The position numbers and the translations under genes are program-made. 64,000 nucleotides of DNA from Thiohalophilus sp. (GTDB lineage Bacteria > Pseudomonadota > Gammaproteobacteria > UBA6429 > Thiohalophilaceae), in assembly GCF_034521165.1 (NCBI RefSeq), contig NZ_JAXHMV010000008.1:434001-498000 (forward strand), given 5' to 3'. Numbering within the stretch: the stretch's first letter is position 1; each line of letters opens with the position of its first letter. The notes beneath the pieces are model-generated. The model saw only the letters and a program-made list of their open reading frames with translations. It did no database searches and was not told the DNA's origin. Shown in pieces: positions 19,523 through 28,585 of the stretch.

Positions 19523-20272
19523 ATGAAACACGAAACTATAGAAACCAATGCCGGCTGGCTTATCGTCCTGACTCTGATCGTCATCAGTATCGGCGGTCTG
19601 GTCGAAATCGTTCCGCTATACATGATCGATGACACGATCGAAGAGGTAAAAGTTTCCGGCAAGGAAACCGTTCGGCCCTACACGCCACTGGAGCTGCGTG
19701 GTCGTGATTTGTATGTGCGGGAGGGATGCTATCTGTGTCATTCCCAGATGGTGCGCCCGTTTCGTGACGAGGCATTGCGCTACGGCCACTATTCCCTGGC
19801 CGCCGAATCGAAGTTCGATCACCCCTTCCAGTGGGGTTCCAAGCGGACCGGGCCCGATCTGGCGCGTGTTGGTGGAAAATACTCCAACGAATGGCATGTC
19901 CAGCATCTGGTTGCACCGCGTTCCGTGGTCCCTGAATCGATTATGCCGAATTACCCCTGGCTGCTGGAAAACAAGCTGAACTATAAGGATGTAGCCGACC
20001 GCATGCGGGCGCTGAAAGTCGTGGGTGTGCCTTATTCAGAAACCGAGGCAGAGTACCAGACCAATGTCGAACGTTTCGGCGAAGACGTCGCCAAACAGCT
20101 GGACATCAATGCCGCTACGGAAAACCTCGTCACCGAGGCCAACCAGGGTAACTACGACGGTAACCCGATGGTTGTCAGTGAGATGGATGCCCTCGTGGCC
20201 TATTTGCAGGTACTTGGCACCATGGTGGACTTCAGTGAGTTCGAGGACGGGCACTTTGTGCAGTACCGTTAA
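19523..20272 (+). CDS. ccoO: cbb3 oxidase mono-heme cytochrome c subunit CcoO
   Basis: CcoO passes electrons from CcoP to CcoN. The 249-residue protein has an N-terminal membrane helix (about residues 12-34) and a periplasmic cytochrome domain with [12 protein letters not shown] (CxxCH at 69-73). The axial methionine is probably in [13 protein letters not shown]. The family phrases [12 protein letters not shown] and YHSLAAE-like [19 protein letters not shown] are present. GAGAAGAG precedes the start. Confidence 0.96.
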   Translation: MKHETIETNAGWLIVLTLIVISIGGLVEIVPLYMIDDTIEEVKVSGKETVRPYTPLELRGRDLYVREGCYLCHSQMVRPFRDEALRYGHYSLAAESKFDHPFQWGSKRTGPDLARVGGKYSNEWHVQHLVAPRSVVPESIMPNYPWLLENKLNYKDVADRMRALKVVGVPYSETEAEYQTNVERFGEDVAKQLDINAATENLVTEANQGNYDGNPMVVSEMDALVAYLQVLGTMVDFSEFEDGHFVQYR

Positions 20273-20289
20273 AGGGAAGCTGACCTGAT

Positions 20290-20487
20290 ATGTATGACTG
20301 GATAGAATCGATGGTGCATTCCGGGGGCGCAAAAACGTTCCTGTTGCTTCTTTTCTTCATTACGTTTGTGGGCATCATTTTGTATGTCTTTACAAACCGC
20401 AAGCGCAGTCGCCGTCTCGAGTCGTACAAGAATATTCCGTTTGAAGATGATGACGTAGGCCATCGCAAGGATACAGACAATGAGTAA
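20290..20487 (+). CDS. ccoQ: cbb3 oxidase subunit CcoQ
   Basis: The 65-residue protein has one membrane helix, FLLLLFFITFVGIILYVF, then a basic patch NRKRSRR and the CcoQ-type tail SYKNIPFEDDD. CcoQ stabilises the assembled oxidase. AAGGGAAG lies upstream of the ATG, and the end overlaps ccoP by eight bases. Confidence 0.88.
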   Translation: MYDWIESMVHSGGAKTFLLLLFFITFVGIILYVFTNRKRSRRLESYKNIPFEDDDVGHRKDTDNE

Positions 20488-21388
20488 AGATAAAAGCCAG
20501 AAGACAGTACAGACAACCGGTCATGCCTGGGACGGTGATCTGCAGGAGTTTAACAATCCGCTTCCGAACTGGTGGCTGTGGGCGTTCTATGCCACGGTTG
20601 TGTTTTCAATTATTTACTGGATTCTTTACCCCACATTACCCATTGGTGACGATTATACCAAGGGTGTGATGAACGACATCACCTATACCACCGAAGACGG
20701 CAAGACAGTCACCACGCACTGGAATACGCGTGCGCTGTTTGAAAAAGAAATGCAGGAAGCTCGCGAGGCACAGGCCAAATATGTTGAGCAGTTGAGTCAG
20801 GCTTCATACCAGGAGATTCAGGCCGATCCTGAGCAGAGTGGTTTCGCATTTTCCAGGGCCAAGGTATTGTTCGCGGACAACTGTGCCGCCTGTCATCAGA
20901 CCGGAGGTAATGGCGTGATGGGCAAGTACCCGAACCTGATCGACGATGCCTGGCTGTGGGGTGGTTCGTTCGAACAGATCGAACATACCATTCGTGAAGG
21001 TCGCCAGGGCAATATGCCGGCCTTCAAGGGACAGCTCTCGCAGGATCAAATCAGCGATGTTTCGGCATATGTTCTGAGCCTTTCCGGCGATGACCTGGAT
21101 GCCGGAGAAGTCGAACGCGGCAAGCAGGTATTCAATACCAATTGTGCGGTATGCCATGGTGACAATGCCACAGGCAAAACAGCGATGGGTTCAGCGAACC
21201 TCACCGACAGTATCTGGACCATTATCGATGTTCCGGGTGCCGCGGGCAATCAGGCGAAAAAAGAGACCGTGATGAAAATGGTACGTAATGGTGTATCGCG
21301 AGAAATGCCGGCCTGGAAAGAGCGCCTGTCGGATACCGAGATCAAGATTCTGACTTTCTATGTGCACGAAATGGGCGGCGGGAACTAG
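20480..21388 (+). CDS. ccoP: cbb3 oxidase di-heme cytochrome c subunit CcoP
   Basis: The 302-residue protein has the N-terminal CcoP motif EFNNPLPNWWLWAFY leading into a membrane helix (about 31-52), then two cytochrome c domains with CAACH at 135-139 and CAVCH at 222-226. Likely axial methionines are in GRQGNMPAF and VSREMPAW. It accepts electrons from soluble or membrane cytochromes. AAGGATACAG precedes its start inside ccoQ. A terminator follows 39 bases after the stop. Confidence 0.96.
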   Translation: MSKDKSQKTVQTTGHAWDGDLQEFNNPLPNWWLWAFYATVVFSIIYWILYPTLPIGDDYTKGVMNDITYTTEDGKTVTTHWNTRALFEKEMQEAREAQAKYVEQLSQASYQEIQADPEQSGFAFSRAKVLFADNCAACHQTGGNGVMGKYPNLIDDAWLWGGSFEQIEHTIREGRQGNMPAFKGQLSQDQISDVSAYVLSLSGDDLDAGEVERGKQVFNTNCAVCHGDNATGKTAMGSANLTDSIWTIIDVPGAAGNQAKKETVMKMVRNGVSREMPAWKERLSDTEIKILTFYVHEMGGGN

Positions 21389-21427
21389 GCTCGATTGCCC
21401 GACTCGAAAACAACAAAAACAACCGGT

Positions 21428-21474
21428 GGGAGGGCGCGTTTGCAACAGGCGAACGTCCCTCCCTTTATTTATTT
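21428..21474 (+). terminator. terminator after ccoP
   Basis: GGGAGGG (21428-21434) pairs with CCCTCCC near 21457-21463, with a partly paired inner arm, followed by TTTATTTATTT. It separates ccoNOQP from the maturation genes ccoG-ccoS. Confidence 0.8.
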
Positions 21475-21514
21475 GGCATTACCCGTGGATGTCTGACACT
21501 AAATTGATGCAGGA

Positions 21515-22921
21515 ATGACACAACCCGCTTACCAGGCCCGTATTCCAATCTATCCGCGTTCGGTCAAAGGACGCTTTCGCACGATTAAATACGCGATATT
21601 GACGCTGGCCTATGGCGTTTACTTTTTGCTGCCCTGGTTACGCTGGGCGCGCGAAAACGCACCGGACCAGGCGGTATTGTTCGATCTGGCCGGACGACGG
21701 TTTTATCTGTTTGATCTGGTGGTCTATGCCCAGGATATTTTCTGGCTGGCGGGGCTGCTGGTCATATTTGCGCTGTTGCTGTTTTTCGTCACCGGCGTTG
21801 CCGGGCGTGTCTTCTGCGGTTATTTCTGCTTCCAGACCCTGTGGACGGATGTTTATATTCTGATCGAACGGCTGGTGCAGGGCGAACGTAATGCCCGGAT
21901 TAAACTGGCGAACGCGCCGTGGGGCATGGCCAAGTTTATCAAACTGGGAATGACGCATCTGCTGTGGCTGGCCATGGCGTTTGTCACCGGTTTGACGTTT
22001 ACGCTCTACTGGGGCGATGCGCCGCAGCTGGCCGTGGATTTCTTCCAGGGGCAGGCGCCCTTCGCGGCGTATGCCACGACCCTGTTTCTGACCGCCACAA
22101 CCTATGTGATGGCCGGTCTGGCGCGCGAGCAGGTCTGCACCTATATGTGCCCCTATGCCCGCTTCCAGGGCGTGATGTTCGATCGGGATACCCTGATTGT
22201 GGCCTACGATGAGCAACGCGGCGAGCGCGGGCAGGGTCGGCATAAACCGTCCAAAGATTACATGGAGCGCGAGGCGCGTATCGCCGACAAGGTAGGCGAT
22301 TGTATCGATTGTGGCTATTGCGTGCAGGTCTGCCCGGTCGGTATCGATATTCGTAATGGCCTGCAATATCAGTGTATCTCCTGCGCCCTGTGTATCGATG
22401 CCTGCGATACCATCATGGACAGCATCGGTTATCCGCGCGGACTGATCCGCTATACCTCGCAAAACGCCCTGGAAGGGAAAAAGAGCAATCCCTTCAACCT
22501 GAAAAATCTGGGCTATGCGCTGGTGCTGATCGCCGCGGTCAGCCTGTTGGCCTGGGCCATCTCGCATCGGGACAAGGTTGAGCTGAGTGTGGCCCAGTTC
22601 CGTCAGCCGTTGTCCGTCACACTCTCCGACGGCCGGATTCAGAATCGTTACGAGATCAAGATCAACAACAAGACCAGCGACGCGATCCGTTACCGGATCA
22701 GTATTGAAGGACTCCCGCAGGCGGAACTGGACCTGGGGGGGAACAGTGAAGTCACGGTCAGCGCTGAACACAGTCTCAAGCTGATCGCCAAGGTGAACCG
22801 GCGGCCGCAAACAGCCGAGCAGGAACGCCGGTCGTTCGAGTTTGTGATTCGTCAGCTGGACAGTGACGATCCGCTCACGACCCGTCGTAATACCGTTTTC
22901 TATACACCGCTAACAGACTAA
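21515..22921 (+). CDS. ccoG: cbb3 oxidase accessory protein CcoG (polyferredoxin)
   Basis: CcoG is a membrane ferredoxin that reduces Cu(II) during cbb3 assembly. The 468-residue protein has about four membrane helices in the first 210 residues, including the conserved FCGYFCFQTLWTD and EQVCTYMCPYARFQ. Two 4Fe-4S motifs follow: CIDCGYCVQVCPVG (Cys263, 266, 269, 273) and CISCALCIDAC (Cys287, 290, 293, 297). A fifth helix and a periplasmic Ig-like C-terminal domain complete it. ccoH begins ten bases after its stop. Confidence 0.95.
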   Translation: MTQPAYQARIPIYPRSVKGRFRTIKYAILTLAYGVYFLLPWLRWARENAPDQAVLFDLAGRRFYLFDLVVYAQDIFWLAGLLVIFALLLFFVTGVAGRVFCGYFCFQTLWTDVYILIERLVQGERNARIKLANAPWGMAKFIKLGMTHLLWLAMAFVTGLTFTLYWGDAPQLAVDFFQGQAPFAAYATTLFLTATTYVMAGLAREQVCTYMCPYARFQGVMFDRDTLIVAYDEQRGERGQGRHKPSKDYMEREARIADKVGDCIDCGYCVQVCPVGIDIRNGLQYQCISCALCIDACDTIMDSIGYPRGLIRYTSQNALEGKKSNPFNLKNLGYALVLIAAVSLLAWAISHRDKVELSVAQFRQPLSVTLSDGRIQNRYEIKINNKTSDAIRYRISIEGLPQAELDLGGNSEVTVSAEHSLKLIAKVNRRPQTAEQERRSFEFVIRQLDSDDPLTTRRNTVFYTPLTD

Positions 22922-22931
22922 GGTCGCTGCC

Positions 22932-23756
22932 ATGACAGATATTTTGTATTCCCTGCTCGGTGGCGTGATTGCCATTGCCATTGGTTTTGCCCTGCTGTAC
23001 CGCTTCAGCCGGCTGGACGGCAAGATGGTGGCAGTGGTCGCGGCCTTGCTGGTGGTGGGTATCTATATGCCCACGGTCATCATTACCTGGCCGGGGGCCG
23101 ATGTGTTTGCCATTCATATTGCCGTTTATCTGGTGACGGTCTATGTGCTGGGGATTATCAGCAGCCAACGCGATGCGCGCCGCGCGGATGGCGAAACCGG
23201 TCGCTGGTTTCACTGGGGACCGGCGGCGATCGTGATCTTTTTCATGGTCGTCATTGCCGTCAATTCCGTCTATATCCTGCTGGCGCAAAAAGGCCTGGAC
23301 AGCGAGGCGACCCGCTGGCTGCTGCCCGAGCCGCACAGTGGCGGGGAGGTGAGTTCCCATTTTCCCGGTACCGTGGCGCGCGATTTTCGCAATGAGCAGG
23401 ATGAATTCAACCAGTTTCAACAGCGCTTTGAGGAACAGCAGGAACGGGGCTGGCAGGTGCAAAAAGGCTGGCTGGGTGAGGCCCGGGCCGGGCAGGCGTC
23501 TGTCTTCAAGCTGCGGGTTCTTGAGCGGGATGGGACACCGATCAGTGACGCCGAGGTGCGGGGCCTCTTTTTGCGCCCGGGCGACAGCCGGCTGGATCAG
23601 GCGTTTGTCATGTCACCGCTGAGCGACGAGCCCGGCAGTTATCTGGCCGAACCGGTGTTGCCCGAAGGCGGGCGCTGGGAATTGCTGCTGCAGATACGCC
23701 GGGGTGAACAGCGCCATGAGATCAAGGCAAGCACCCGGATAGAGGCGGCGCGCTGA
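22932..23756 (+). CDS. ccoH: FixH/CcoH family protein, long form
   Basis: At 274 residues this is much longer than the usual FixH of about 150-170. It begins with three hydrophobic segments (about 4-22, 35-52 and 60-77) and then has the FixH core: WGPAAIVIFFMVVIAVNSVYI as the anchor helix followed by a periplasmic beta-rich domain with LRVLERDGTPISDAEV. FixH proteins help assemble the cbb3 oxidase together with the copper pump CcoI. Position between ccoG and ccoI supports the call; the N-terminal extension is unexplained. Confidence 0.85.
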   Translation: MTDILYSLLGGVIAIAIGFALLYRFSRLDGKMVAVVAALLVVGIYMPTVIITWPGADVFAIHIAVYLVTVYVLGIISSQRDARRADGETGRWFHWGPAAIVIFFMVVIAVNSVYILLAQKGLDSEATRWLLPEPHSGGEVSSHFPGTVARDFRNEQDEFNQFQQRFEEQQERGWQVQKGWLGEARAGQASVFKLRVLERDGTPISDAEVRGLFLRPGDSRLDQAFVMSPLSDEPGSYLAEPVLPEGGRWELLLQIRRGEQRHEIKASTRIEAAR

Positions 23757-23766
23757 GCCGTTTGCG

Positions 23767-26265
23767 ATGAGCGAGGAACATCACAGCTGTTTTCATTGCG
23801 GGCAGCCGGTTCCTCCAGGCAGCCATTACCAGGCTGTGATCGATGGCGAGGCCCGGCCCATGTGTTGTCCCGGCTGCGAGGCGGTGGCCAATGCCATTGT
23901 CGAGGCCGGCCTGGAAGACTTCTATCGCTATCGCACCGAAAATGCCCCCAACCCCGCGCAACTGGTGCCCGAGGCACTGAAGACGCTGGATCTCTACGAT
24001 CGGCCCGAAGTGCAGCAACGCTTCGTCAGCGGTGAACCCGAGGAGCGCGAGGCCTCGCTGATTCTGGAAGGCATCACCTGCGCCGCCTGTGTCTGGCTCA
24101 ATGAACGACACGTCGGCAACTTGCCCGGCGTGCTGGAATTTTCCGTCAATTACAGCACCCAGCGCGCCCGCGTGCGCTGGGACGAGCGACAGATTCAGCT
24201 CAGCGACATCCTCAGGGCGATCAGCGCCATCGGTTACCGCGCCCATCCTTACGATCCGCACCGTCAGGCCCAGGTCCAGCAGCGCGAGCGCGGCCGCGCC
24301 CTGCGGCGTCTGGCCATTGCCGGCCTGGGGATGATGCAGGTCATGATGCTGGCCGTGGCGCTGTATGCCGGCGAGGACCAGGGCATGAGCCGCGACATGA
24401 TGCACTTCTTGCGCTGGGTCAGCCTGATTATCGCCACCCCGGTGGTGGTGTACGCCGGCTGGCCGTTCTACACCGCCGCCTGGCGGGATCTGCGCCAGCG
24501 TCAGCTGGGCATGGACGTGCCGGTAGCGCTGGCCGTGGGCGGCACCTACATCGCCAGTGCCATTGCCACCGTCACGCGCGGTGGCGAGGTCTATTTTGAA
24601 TCGGCCACCATGTTTGTGTTTTTCCTGCTGTTGAGTCGCTATCTGGAGATGGGGGCACGCCAGCGCGCCAGCGCGGCGGTGGAAAATCTCGCCACGCTGC
24701 TACCGGCGCTGGCCACGCGGCTGAATGCGCAGGGAGAGGAGACCCAGGTCGGGGTCGCCGAACTGGTGCCCGGCGATCGGGTCCGCATCCGACCCGGTGA
24801 GACGGTACCGGCCGATGGCGAGGTGCTCAGCGGCACCTCGAGTGTGGACGAATCGTTGCTGACCGGGGAGAGCCTGCCCCGCCCGCGACAGGCCGGCGAT
24901 GGCCTGATCGGCGGTGCCGTCAACGTGGAGAGTCCGCTGGAGATGCGGGTGACCCGGGTCGGACAGGATACCGTGCTCTCCGGTATTCAGCGGCTGCTGG
25001 ATCGGGCCCAGAGTGAAAAACCGCGCATAGCCCGGCTGGCCCAGCGCGGCACCGGCCATTTCGTGTTGCTGGTCCTGTTGCTGGCCGCCGGCGCGGGGCT
25101 GATCTGGTGGCAGATCGACCCGGCCCGGGCCTTCTGGGTGGCCGTGGCGGTGCTGGTGGTCAGCTGTCCCTGTGCCCTGTCACTGGCCACGCCAGTGGCC
25201 ATGACCGCCAGTACCGGTCAGTTGACCCGCCGCGGCGTGATTACCACGCGGGGCCACGCGCTGGAGACCCTGGCGCGCATGGATACGCTGATTTTCGACA
25301 AAACCGGGACCCTCACCGAGGGTCAGCTGTCGCTCGCCCGGGTCCGCCCGCTGGGCGAGCTGTCGGCGCCACGCGCGCTGGCACTGGCGGCGGCCCTGGA
25401 GCAGGGCTCGGAACACCCGCTGGCCCGGGCCATTCGCGCCGAAGCGGGGGCGCCGCCCTCCGTTGAACGGCTGCAGGCGACACCCGGTTGCGGGGTGAGC
25501 GGCGAGATCGACGGGGTGACCTACCGGGTAGGGACGCTGGCCTTTGTCAGCGAACTGAGCGGCATCGAGGGCGGCGCGGTACCCGCGGCGACGCCCGGCA
25601 CGAGCCCGGTCTATCTGGGCTCGGGCGAGGGGATGCTGGCACTGCTGGAGCTGAGCGACCGGCTGCGTTGTGATGCGAAGGCGACCGTGGCCGGACTGCA
25701 GGAGCTGGGGATCGAGGTCCGGCTCTTTTCCGGCGATGACGCCGCCGCGGTGAGCCGGGTCGCCGAACAGCTGGGAATTCAACAGGCGCGGGGCGCCCTG
25801 CTGCCGGCGGACAAGCTGGCCGGTTTGCGGGAACTGCAGGAGCAGGGGCAGACCGTGGCGATGGTCGGCGACGGGGTCAATGATGCCCCGGTCCTCTCCC
25901 AGGCCCATGTCTCCATTGCCATGGCCAGCGGGGTGGAACTGGCCCGCAACAGCGCCGACATGATTTTGCAGTCCAACCGGCTGGGCCATTTGCTGGGGGC
26001 CGTCAAGCAGTCACGCGCCACGCTGCGCATCGTTCGCCAGAATATCGGCTGGGCACTGGGGTATAATCTGGTGGCCCTGCCGGTGGCGGCGGCCGGTTTC
26101 CTGACGCCCTGGCTTGCCGCGCTGGGCATGTCCCTGAGTTCGCTGCTGGTGGTACTCAATGCCCTGCGCCTGTTACGCGGGGAAAAGCCGGCGTCGGCAC
26201 CGGATCGGGAAGCCGGGGTTTCACCGCTATCGCCGGTGGCGGATAATGAGGGGCGTCCCGGCTGA
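23767..26265 (+). CDS. ccoI: copper-translocating P-type ATPase CcoI
   Basis: CcoI exports copper to the periplasm for building cbb3 oxidase. The 832-residue protein has an N-terminal cysteine-rich domain (CFHCG and MCCPGC, within residues 8-39), a heavy-metal domain with GITCAACVW (Cys105, Cys108), eight membrane helices, the CPC ion site in SCPCALSLATP (Cys467-Cys469), the phosphorylation motif DKTGT at Asp511, and MVGDGVNDAP. The double metal-binding N-terminus is characteristic of CcoI/FixI rather than CopA. Codon use is strongly G/C-ending. Confidence 0.95.
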   Translation: MSEEHHSCFHCGQPVPPGSHYQAVIDGEARPMCCPGCEAVANAIVEAGLEDFYRYRTENAPNPAQLVPEALKTLDLYDRPEVQQRFVSGEPEEREASLILEGITCAACVWLNERHVGNLPGVLEFSVNYSTQRARVRWDERQIQLSDILRAISAIGYRAHPYDPHRQAQVQQRERGRALRRLAIAGLGMMQVMMLAVALYAGEDQGMSRDMMHFLRWVSLIIATPVVVYAGWPFYTAAWRDLRQRQLGMDVPVALAVGGTYIASAIATVTRGGEVYFESATMFVFFLLLSRYLEMGARQRASAAVENLATLLPALATRLNAQGEETQVGVAELVPGDRVRIRPGETVPADGEVLSGTSSVDESLLTGESLPRPRQAGDGLIGGAVNVESPLEMRVTRVGQDTVLSGIQRLLDRAQSEKPRIARLAQRGTGHFVLLVLLLAAGAGLIWWQIDPARAFWVAVAVLVVSCPCALSLATPVAMTASTGQLTRRGVITTRGHALETLARMDTLIFDKTGTLTEGQLSLARVRPLGELSAPRALALAAALEQGSEHPLARAIRAEAGAPPSVERLQATPGCGVSGEIDGVTYRVGTLAFVSELSGIEGGAVPAATPGTSPVYLGSGEGMLALLELSDRLRCDAKATVAGLQELGIEVRLFSGDDAAAVSRVAEQLGIQQARGALLPADKLAGLRELQEQGQTVAMVGDGVNDAPVLSQAHVSIAMASGVELARNSADMILQSNRLGHLLGAVKQSRATLRIVRQNIGWALGYNLVALPVAAAGFLTPWLAALGMSLSSLLVVLNALRLLRGEKPASAPDREAGVSPLSPVADNEGRPG

Positions 26266-26297
26266 TAAAGCCGGGAGTGGGAATTCAAGGAGACGTT

Positions 26298-26501
26298 ATG
26301 GAGATCCTCTATCTGCTTATCCCCATCGCCGTGATCGTGCTGGCGGTGGCCATCGGGGCGCTGATCTGGGCGGTGCGCAGCGGGCAGTTCGAGGACCTGG
26401 AAGGCCCGGCCCACCGGATTTTGATGGATGATGACGATCCGCGGATTCCCAGTCGGCGCCGGGAAGACACCTCCGAAGAGGATAAGGACAGGTCGACTTG
26501 A
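26298..26501 (+). CDS. ccoS: cbb3 oxidase maturation protein CcoS
   Basis: The ATG at 26298 follows AAGGAGACGTT and gives 67 residues. One N-terminal helix, LLIPIAVIVLAVAIGALIWAV, is followed by the CcoS signature SGQFEDLEGPAHRILMDDD and a highly charged tail. CcoS is required for cofactor insertion in cbb3 oxidase. It completes the ccoG-ccoH-ccoI-ccoS set. Confidence 0.93.
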   Translation: MEILYLLIPIAVIVLAVAIGALIWAVRSGQFEDLEGPAHRILMDDDDPRIPSRRREDTSEEDKDRST

Positions 26502-26562
26502 TGCGCCGTCCCGGGTTTATTAGAATTTACTTATTGAAGACGACGTTTTTTTGGAGAGCCCC

Positions 26563-26664
26563 ATGAAAGAAATGTTCACGTTCCAGAATTTGCCCATGGT
26601 GATTGTGATTGTTCTGGTCGCCATTGCCTGGTTCAGTTTACTGTCCGTGATTATCGCCGGCTGA
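26563..26664 (+). CDS. 33-residue membrane protein downstream of ccoS
   Basis: TTGGAGAG precedes the ATG. The peptide begins MKEMFTFQNLP and continues as a single hydrophobic helix ending SVIIAG. It starts 61 bases after ccoS and is followed at once by a strong hairpin, so it is likely the last gene of the cbb3 maturation transcript. Small single-helix subunits are known in cbb3 oxidases (CcoQ, CcoM), but this sequence does not match the ones I know, so the function is open. Confidence 0.55.
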   Translation: MKEMFTFQNLPMVIVIVLVAIAWFSLLSVIIAG

Positions 26665-26675
26665 ACCGTTGCCTG

Positions 26676-26703
26676 CCCGAAAAGTGCGCAGGCGCTTTTC
26701 GGG
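26676..26703 (+). terminator. hairpin terminator at end of cco maturation operon
   Basis: CCCGAAAAGTGC pairs with GCGCTTTTCGGG (12 base pairs, one G-T wobble) around a GCAG loop. The following TCGGTTGTT is only a weak T tract. Confidence 0.7.
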
Positions 26704-26845
26704 TCGGTTGTTCCCCTCTGCCTGTCACTTTTTCTGTCAAAAGTCCGTCAAACACTCAACTCTGTCGTCGCATTCGCCGATAACTGAATGAACCGCCGGG
26801 ATTTTTCTCCGTGCGGGAGTCATTTCAAGATGGAGTCTCGGGTTT

Positions 26846-28585
26846 TTGGCATTTGTGCAACACTCACGCTGTTACGCTTTATTTCTTATGCTTCTGCTCT
26901 TATCGGGCGCTGCGCCCCTGTGGGCGGACGCGGCGCCGACGACCGATCTGCGTGTCCTGATCGATATCTCCGGCAGTATGAAGCAGACCGATCCCGACAA
27001 CCTGCGTCGTCCGGCATTGAAGCTGCTCACCGGTCTGATGCCGGAGGGAACCCGCGCGGGCGTCTGGACGTTCGGACAGTACGTGAACATGGCCGTACCC
27101 TACGGGCGGGTTGACGCCGACTGGAAAGCGCGCGCCCGGCGTGAAGCGGACGCGCTCCATTCCCGCGGTCTGTATACCAACATCGAGGCCGCGCTGGAGA
27201 AGGCGGCGTTCAACTGGCAATCGCCGGATCCGGCCTATGATCGGCACCTGTTATTACTCACCGACGGCAAGGTGGATGTCAGTGATAAGCCGCGCGAGAG
27301 CGCGGCTTCCCGTCGGCGAATCCTGGAGGACCTGTTGCCGCGCCTGCAACGCGCCGGGGTCAAAATCCATACGCTCGGGCTCTCCGACGGCGTGGATCGG
27401 GAACTGCTGACGACACTTTCGGCCGCCAGCGGCGGCTGGTATGAAGAGGCCCGCGACAGCGAGGCGCTGCAACGACTGTTTCTGCGGCTGTTTGAAAAGG
27501 CGGTCACGGTGCAGACCCTGCCCCTGACGAACAACCGCTTTGTCGTCGATGACATGGTCGAGGATATTACCTTGCTGGTGTTTCGTGAAGATGGCGACCC
27601 ATCTCTGAGTATCGTCACTCCCGAACAGCAATCCTGGCGCGAAACAGATCATCCTTCGTCGGCACGCTGGTATGGCGAACAGGCCTATGATCTGGTGACC
27701 ATCGAACAGCCGCAAAGCGGTGAGTGGCAGCTGCAGACCCGCGAGGATCCCGATAACCGGGTCACGGTGCTGACCAATCTGCAACTGCAGGTGGATCCGT
27801 TGCCGGATCATCTGTTGCTTCAGGATCCGCTGAAGATAAATGCCTGGCTCAGTGACAAAGGGCAACGGCTCAACGATCAATCCTTCCTTGAACTGGTCGA
27901 CTTCAGCCTGCATACCGATAATCCGCCGGATTCCGGGGTGTCGCGCTATGAACTGAACGATACCGACACCGACGGGGCTTACCAGCGCGATATGCAACAG
28001 GCTCTGGTAGTCGGTGAGCATACTCTGCGGGTGCGAGCCAGCAGCCCGACCTTCGAACGCGAGCAGGTCCATCATCTGCGCGTGTATGACGCGCCGCTGA
28101 CCATCCGACTGGACGAGCAACCTGAGGGAGATTACCGACTTCAGATTAACCCGGTGACGGCCCTGTTCCAGCCCGACTCAATCCAGGTGGCGGTGCATAA
28201 CAGCGCCGATATGCCGATCGAACTGACCCGCGAGGGCAATGCCTGGCAGGCCGAGGTGCCGGCGAGCTTGCGTGGCGAGAGCCTGAGCATTGAATTTCAG
28301 GCGACCCGCCAGGATGGACGTGATTTTGTCAGTCATGTGGAACGCCTGATAGGCCGTGCGCCGGCCAGCGCCCTGGCCAGCGAAGGGGACGACAGCCCGG
28401 CCTCAACCGCCGGCGGTCCACAAAGTGAACCGCAGACGCAAACGGAACTGGACTGGCGCTGGGTGATTGGCATGGTGGTCGTGACCAATTTGTTACTCAT
28501 CCTGGGTGGTCTGGCGATCTATGTTTATTTGCGCAAGTTACGCCGTGATGTTCTGGCCTCCGAAGAGAAGGAGTTGGAACTATGA
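26846..28585 (+). CDS. von Willebrand factor A domain membrane protein
   Basis: The protein has a signal-type helix (LFLMLLLLSGAAPLWADA), a VWA domain with the metal site DISGSM (about residues 40-45) and LLLTDGKVDV, a long periplasmic region of beta-rich sequence, and a C-terminal membrane helix at about 540-562 with a short charged tail. It would sit in the inner membrane with its VWA domain in the periplasm. The start is uncertain: TTG 26846, GTG 26855 or ATG 26888; an ATG at 26830 with a good ribosome site is out of frame by one base. It overlaps the next gene by ATGA. The ligand or partner is unknown. Confidence 0.72.
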   Translation: MAFVQHSRCYALFLMLLLLSGAAPLWADAAPTTDLRVLIDISGSMKQTDPDNLRRPALKLLTGLMPEGTRAGVWTFGQYVNMAVPYGRVDADWKARARREADALHSRGLYTNIEAALEKAAFNWQSPDPAYDRHLLLLTDGKVDVSDKPRESAASRRRILEDLLPRLQRAGVKIHTLGLSDGVDRELLTTLSAASGGWYEEARDSEALQRLFLRLFEKAVTVQTLPLTNNRFVVDDMVEDITLLVFREDGDPSLSIVTPEQQSWRETDHPSSARWYGEQAYDLVTIEQPQSGEWQLQTREDPDNRVTVLTNLQLQVDPLPDHLLLQDPLKINAWLSDKGQRLNDQSFLELVDFSLHTDNPPDSGVSRYELNDTDTDGAYQRDMQQALVVGEHTLRVRASSPTFEREQVHHLRVYDAPLTIRLDEQPEGDYRLQINPVTALFQPDSIQVAVHNSADMPIELTREGNAWQAEVPASLRGESLSIEFQATRQDGRDFVSHVERLIGRAPASALASEGDDSPASTAGGPQSEPQTQTELDWRWVIGMVVVTNLLLILGGLAIYVYLRKLRRDVLASEEKELEL

